Origin: DATAJX01 sp964601735
GTDB taxonomy: Bacteria > Pseudomonadota > Alphaproteobacteria > UBA2136 > UBA6156
Assembly: GCA_964601735.1 (NCBI GenBank)
Contig: CAZROO010000002.1
Location: 62,001-126,000, forward strand
Direction: 5' to 3'
Length of the DNA stretch: 64,000 nucleotides
Positions 62,580-64,000 of this stretch are shown here, piece by piece (position 1 is the first letter of the stretch; each line of letters opens with the position of its first letter). Made by a program: the position numbers and the translations under genes. Below the pieces are notes generated by a model that saw nothing but the letters and a program-made list of their open reading frames with translations, was not told where the DNA came from and ran no database searches.

Positions 62580-63521
62580 TCAGTTTCTCGCCCCTCGTTG
62601 TTTTAATCCGTCTTCAATCATCCAGCGCACCACCTCGGCATAGCCCATGCCCACGGCCTTGGCGGCGTCGGGAACCAGGCTGGTCGGCGTCATGCCGGGC
62701 AGGGTGTTCACTTCCAGAACCACCAACCGGTTAGTTTTTTCATCATACCTGAAATCCACCCGCGACACACCCGTGCACCCCAGCGAAGCGGCGGCGGCAG
62801 CGGCCTGCGCCCGGAGCTTGTTTTCCAGCTCGCTCAAAGGGTTATTGAGAATTTCGTGCGTGCTGCCGCCGGGTTTGTATTTGCTGTCGTAATCATAAAA
62901 GGCGTACCCCTGTGGCACGATTTCAATAACCGGCCCCAAGGCCTTGCCGCCCAGCACGGCTACGGTGAATTCCCGCCCCGGAATATAAGCCTCGGCCAGC
63001 GGCTGGCCGTATTTCTCGCACAGCTCAATCGCCGTGTTCCAGCCCGAAATCTTGTCCAGAATGGTGACGCCGATGGTGCTGCCGCCGGTGGCGGGCTTGA
63101 TGACCGCCTTGCCGTGCGTATCAATAAATGCCGCGACTTTTTCCGGGTTGTTCAGCTCTTCGCACCACAAGCCTGCGGCCACGTCGAGCCCGCGCTCGGC
63201 AAACAGAATCCGGCTGACGATTTTATCCATCGCAATCGCACAAGCGGTCACGCCGCTGCCTTGGTATGGGATACCCAGCAAATCCAGTACGCCTTGTACG
63301 CTGCCATCCTCGCCGGGGCAGCCATGCAGGGCAATGAACACAAACAGGCCGGCCCTATCCTGCTGTGCCAGCCGCTCAATCCAGTTGCCCTCAAGCTCCC
63401 AAATTTCGGCCTTGTAACCTAATTCCACGCAAGCCCCATGCACACCCTTGGCGGTGCTGCGGCTTACTTCGGCCTCGGGCGAGGGGCCCCCCGCCAGAAT
63501 AATCACACGCTCAATATTCAT
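62580..63521 (-). CDS. ddl: D-alanine:D-alanine ligase
   Basis: 313 aa ATP-grasp enzyme supplying D-Ala-D-Ala to MurF. Motifs: GGPSPEAEVSRSTAK, ALHGCPGEDGSVQG, KPATGGSTIGVT and EVNTLPGMTPTSLVP. Start ATG overlaps the murB stop (ATGA). Normal length. Confidence 0.97.
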   Translation of the reverse strand: MNIERVIILAGGPSPEAEVSRSTAKGVHGACVELGYKAEIWELEGNWIERLAQQDRAGLFVFIALHGCPGEDGSVQGVLDLLGIPYQGSGVTACAIAMDKIVSRILFAERGLDVAAGLWCEELNNPEKVAAFIDTHGKAVIKPATGGSTIGVTILDKISGWNTAIELCEKYGQPLAEAYIPGREFTVAVLGGKALGPVIEIVPQGYAFYDYDSKYKPGGSTHEILNNPLSELENKLRAQAAAAAASLGCTGVSRVDFRYDEKTNRLVVLEVNTLPGMTPTSLVPDAAKAVGMGYAEVVRWMIEDGLKQRGARN

Positions 63522-64000
63522 TCCTCTTCTCCAATCATCCGCACTTCACGTTCCAGTACAACCCCGAGCTTTTCCTTCACTTGGGCTTCAACTTTTTTAG
63601 AAAGCGCATCCAAATCCCGCGCCGTCGCGCCACCGGTGTTAACAAAAAAGTTGGCGTGCTGCTCGCTTACCTGCGCCCCGCCGTGCGTCATGCCCCGGCA
63701 TCCTGCAGCTTCGACAATGCGCCAGGCATTTACTATCTCACCCGCCCCATTCCCGCGTAGGCGGGAATCCAGTCTTTTTTCCAGTTCAGGGGTAAGGCGT
63801 ACGTTCTTGAACCAACTGCCGGAACTCGGCATATGCAACGGTTGGGTCGAACTCCGCGCATGGTTGATTTCACGCATCTTTTGCCGAATCGCCTCGCGGT
63901 CGCCAACTTCAAGCTTCCACTGCCCGGCCTTGTAAAGCCAACCCGCCGGAAGTTCCGTATGGCGGTAGCGCGGCTTCACAAAATCCGGCGCCTCAATGTG
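63518..64000 (-). CDS. murB: UDP-N-acetylenolpyruvoylglucosamine reductase MurB (partial) with palindrome insertion
   Basis: C-terminal 160 residues; the N-terminal part lies beyond the window. Reduces the enolpyruvyl group to MurNAc. The signatures TQPLHMPSSGSWFKN, GGAQVSEQHANFFVNTGGAT (catalytic Ser) and LEREVRMIGE (catalytic Glu) are intact. Between SGSWFKN and AWRIVEAAGC there are about 22 extra residues (LTPELEKRLDSRLRGNGAGE and IVN) where family members have only a few. This insert is encoded by a dispersed palindrome at 63749-63768 and its flanks, kept in frame. The stop overlaps the ddl start. Confidence 0.9.
   Translation of the reverse strand, partial: HIEAPDFVKPRYRHTELPAGWLYKAGQWKLEVGDREAIRQKMREINHARSSTQPLHMPSSGSWFKNVRLTPELEKRLDSRLRGNGAGEIVNAWRIVEAAGCRGMTHGGAQVSEQHANFFVNTGGATARDLDALSKKVEAQVKEKLGVVLEREVRMIGEEE
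63749..63768. repeat. Dispersed palindrome inside murB
   Basis: ATTCCCGCG-TAGGCGGGAAT. It fits the neisserial dRS3-type consensus ATTCCC-N8-GGGAAT. On the coding strand it is read as DSRLRGNG. Confidence 0.9.

Overview
The window suggests a free-living, flagellated alphaproteobacterium of moderately high GC, possibly a deep-branching or Rhodospirillales/Micavibrio-like lineage. This is inferred from gene order and protein features; I ran no search. Supporting signs are the ybeY-lnt, metK-trmB and rimP-nusA-infB-rbfA-truB-rpsO neighbourhoods, def-fmt-truA, mdh-sucC-sucD, a dcw cell-division cluster with lpxC, a fliL-fliM-(DUF6468-like)-motE flagellar block, and an FtsZ ending in an IPAFLRRQ-type tail. 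No rRNA, tRNA, prophage, IS element or CRISPR array was seen.

Layout. 1-12.4 kb: lnt (cut by the window edge) and ybeY on the minus strand, then metK, trmB, rimP, nusA, infB, rbfA, truB and rpsO on the plus strand. This translation/transcription series is interrupted by a secreted Pro-rich protein gene (6.3-6.9 kb) and by an AbrB-Doc-GNAT cassette (9.8-10.9 kb). 12.5-21.5 kb: an accessory stretch with a TrbC/VirB2-like small membrane protein, a ferredoxin-NADP reductase, a large polytopic membrane protein coupled to a tiny lipoprotein, a two-CCG-domain protein, a repeat-rich gene desert (18.2-19.0 kb), an amidase and fumC. 21.7-39.8 kb: flagellar and chemotaxis genes (flgE, flgD, fliK, an FlhB C-terminal paralogue, fliO-like, fliP, a 962-aa periplasmic repeat protein, two MotB-like proteins, cheA, cheB, cheZ, cheY, motE, a DUF6468-like gene, fliM, fliL). 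39.8-47.6 kb: 3-hydroxyacyl-CoA dehydrogenase, def-fmt-truA, sucD/sucC/mdh with an inserted Met-rich secreted protein, and a methyltransferase. 47.7-48.1 kb: RNase P RNA. 48.4-64 kb: the dcw cluster, split into a plus-strand half (mraZ-rsmH-ftsL-ftsI-murE-murF-mraY-murD) that converges on a minus-strand half (murB-ddl-ftsQ-ftsA-ftsZ-lpxC).

The most distinctive feature is short palindromic repeats. A 20-bp palindrome of the form AT-CCC-GCG-AGG-C-GGG-AT occurs at least twelve times. It is mostly intergenic, but one copy lies in frame inside murB. Other copies abut the ends of rbfA and rsmH, and a second repeat type lies at the start of fmt and just before ftsL. A separate 185-bp, almost fully self-complementary element fills the ftsQ-ftsA gap.

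How the genes work together: the first block makes initiation factors, ribosome maturation factors and SAM. The middle block builds the flagellar hook, export gate and C-ring and the Che signalling chain. The TCA genes (fumC, mdh, sucCD) supply energy. The last block makes lipid II precursors, lipid A and the divisome.
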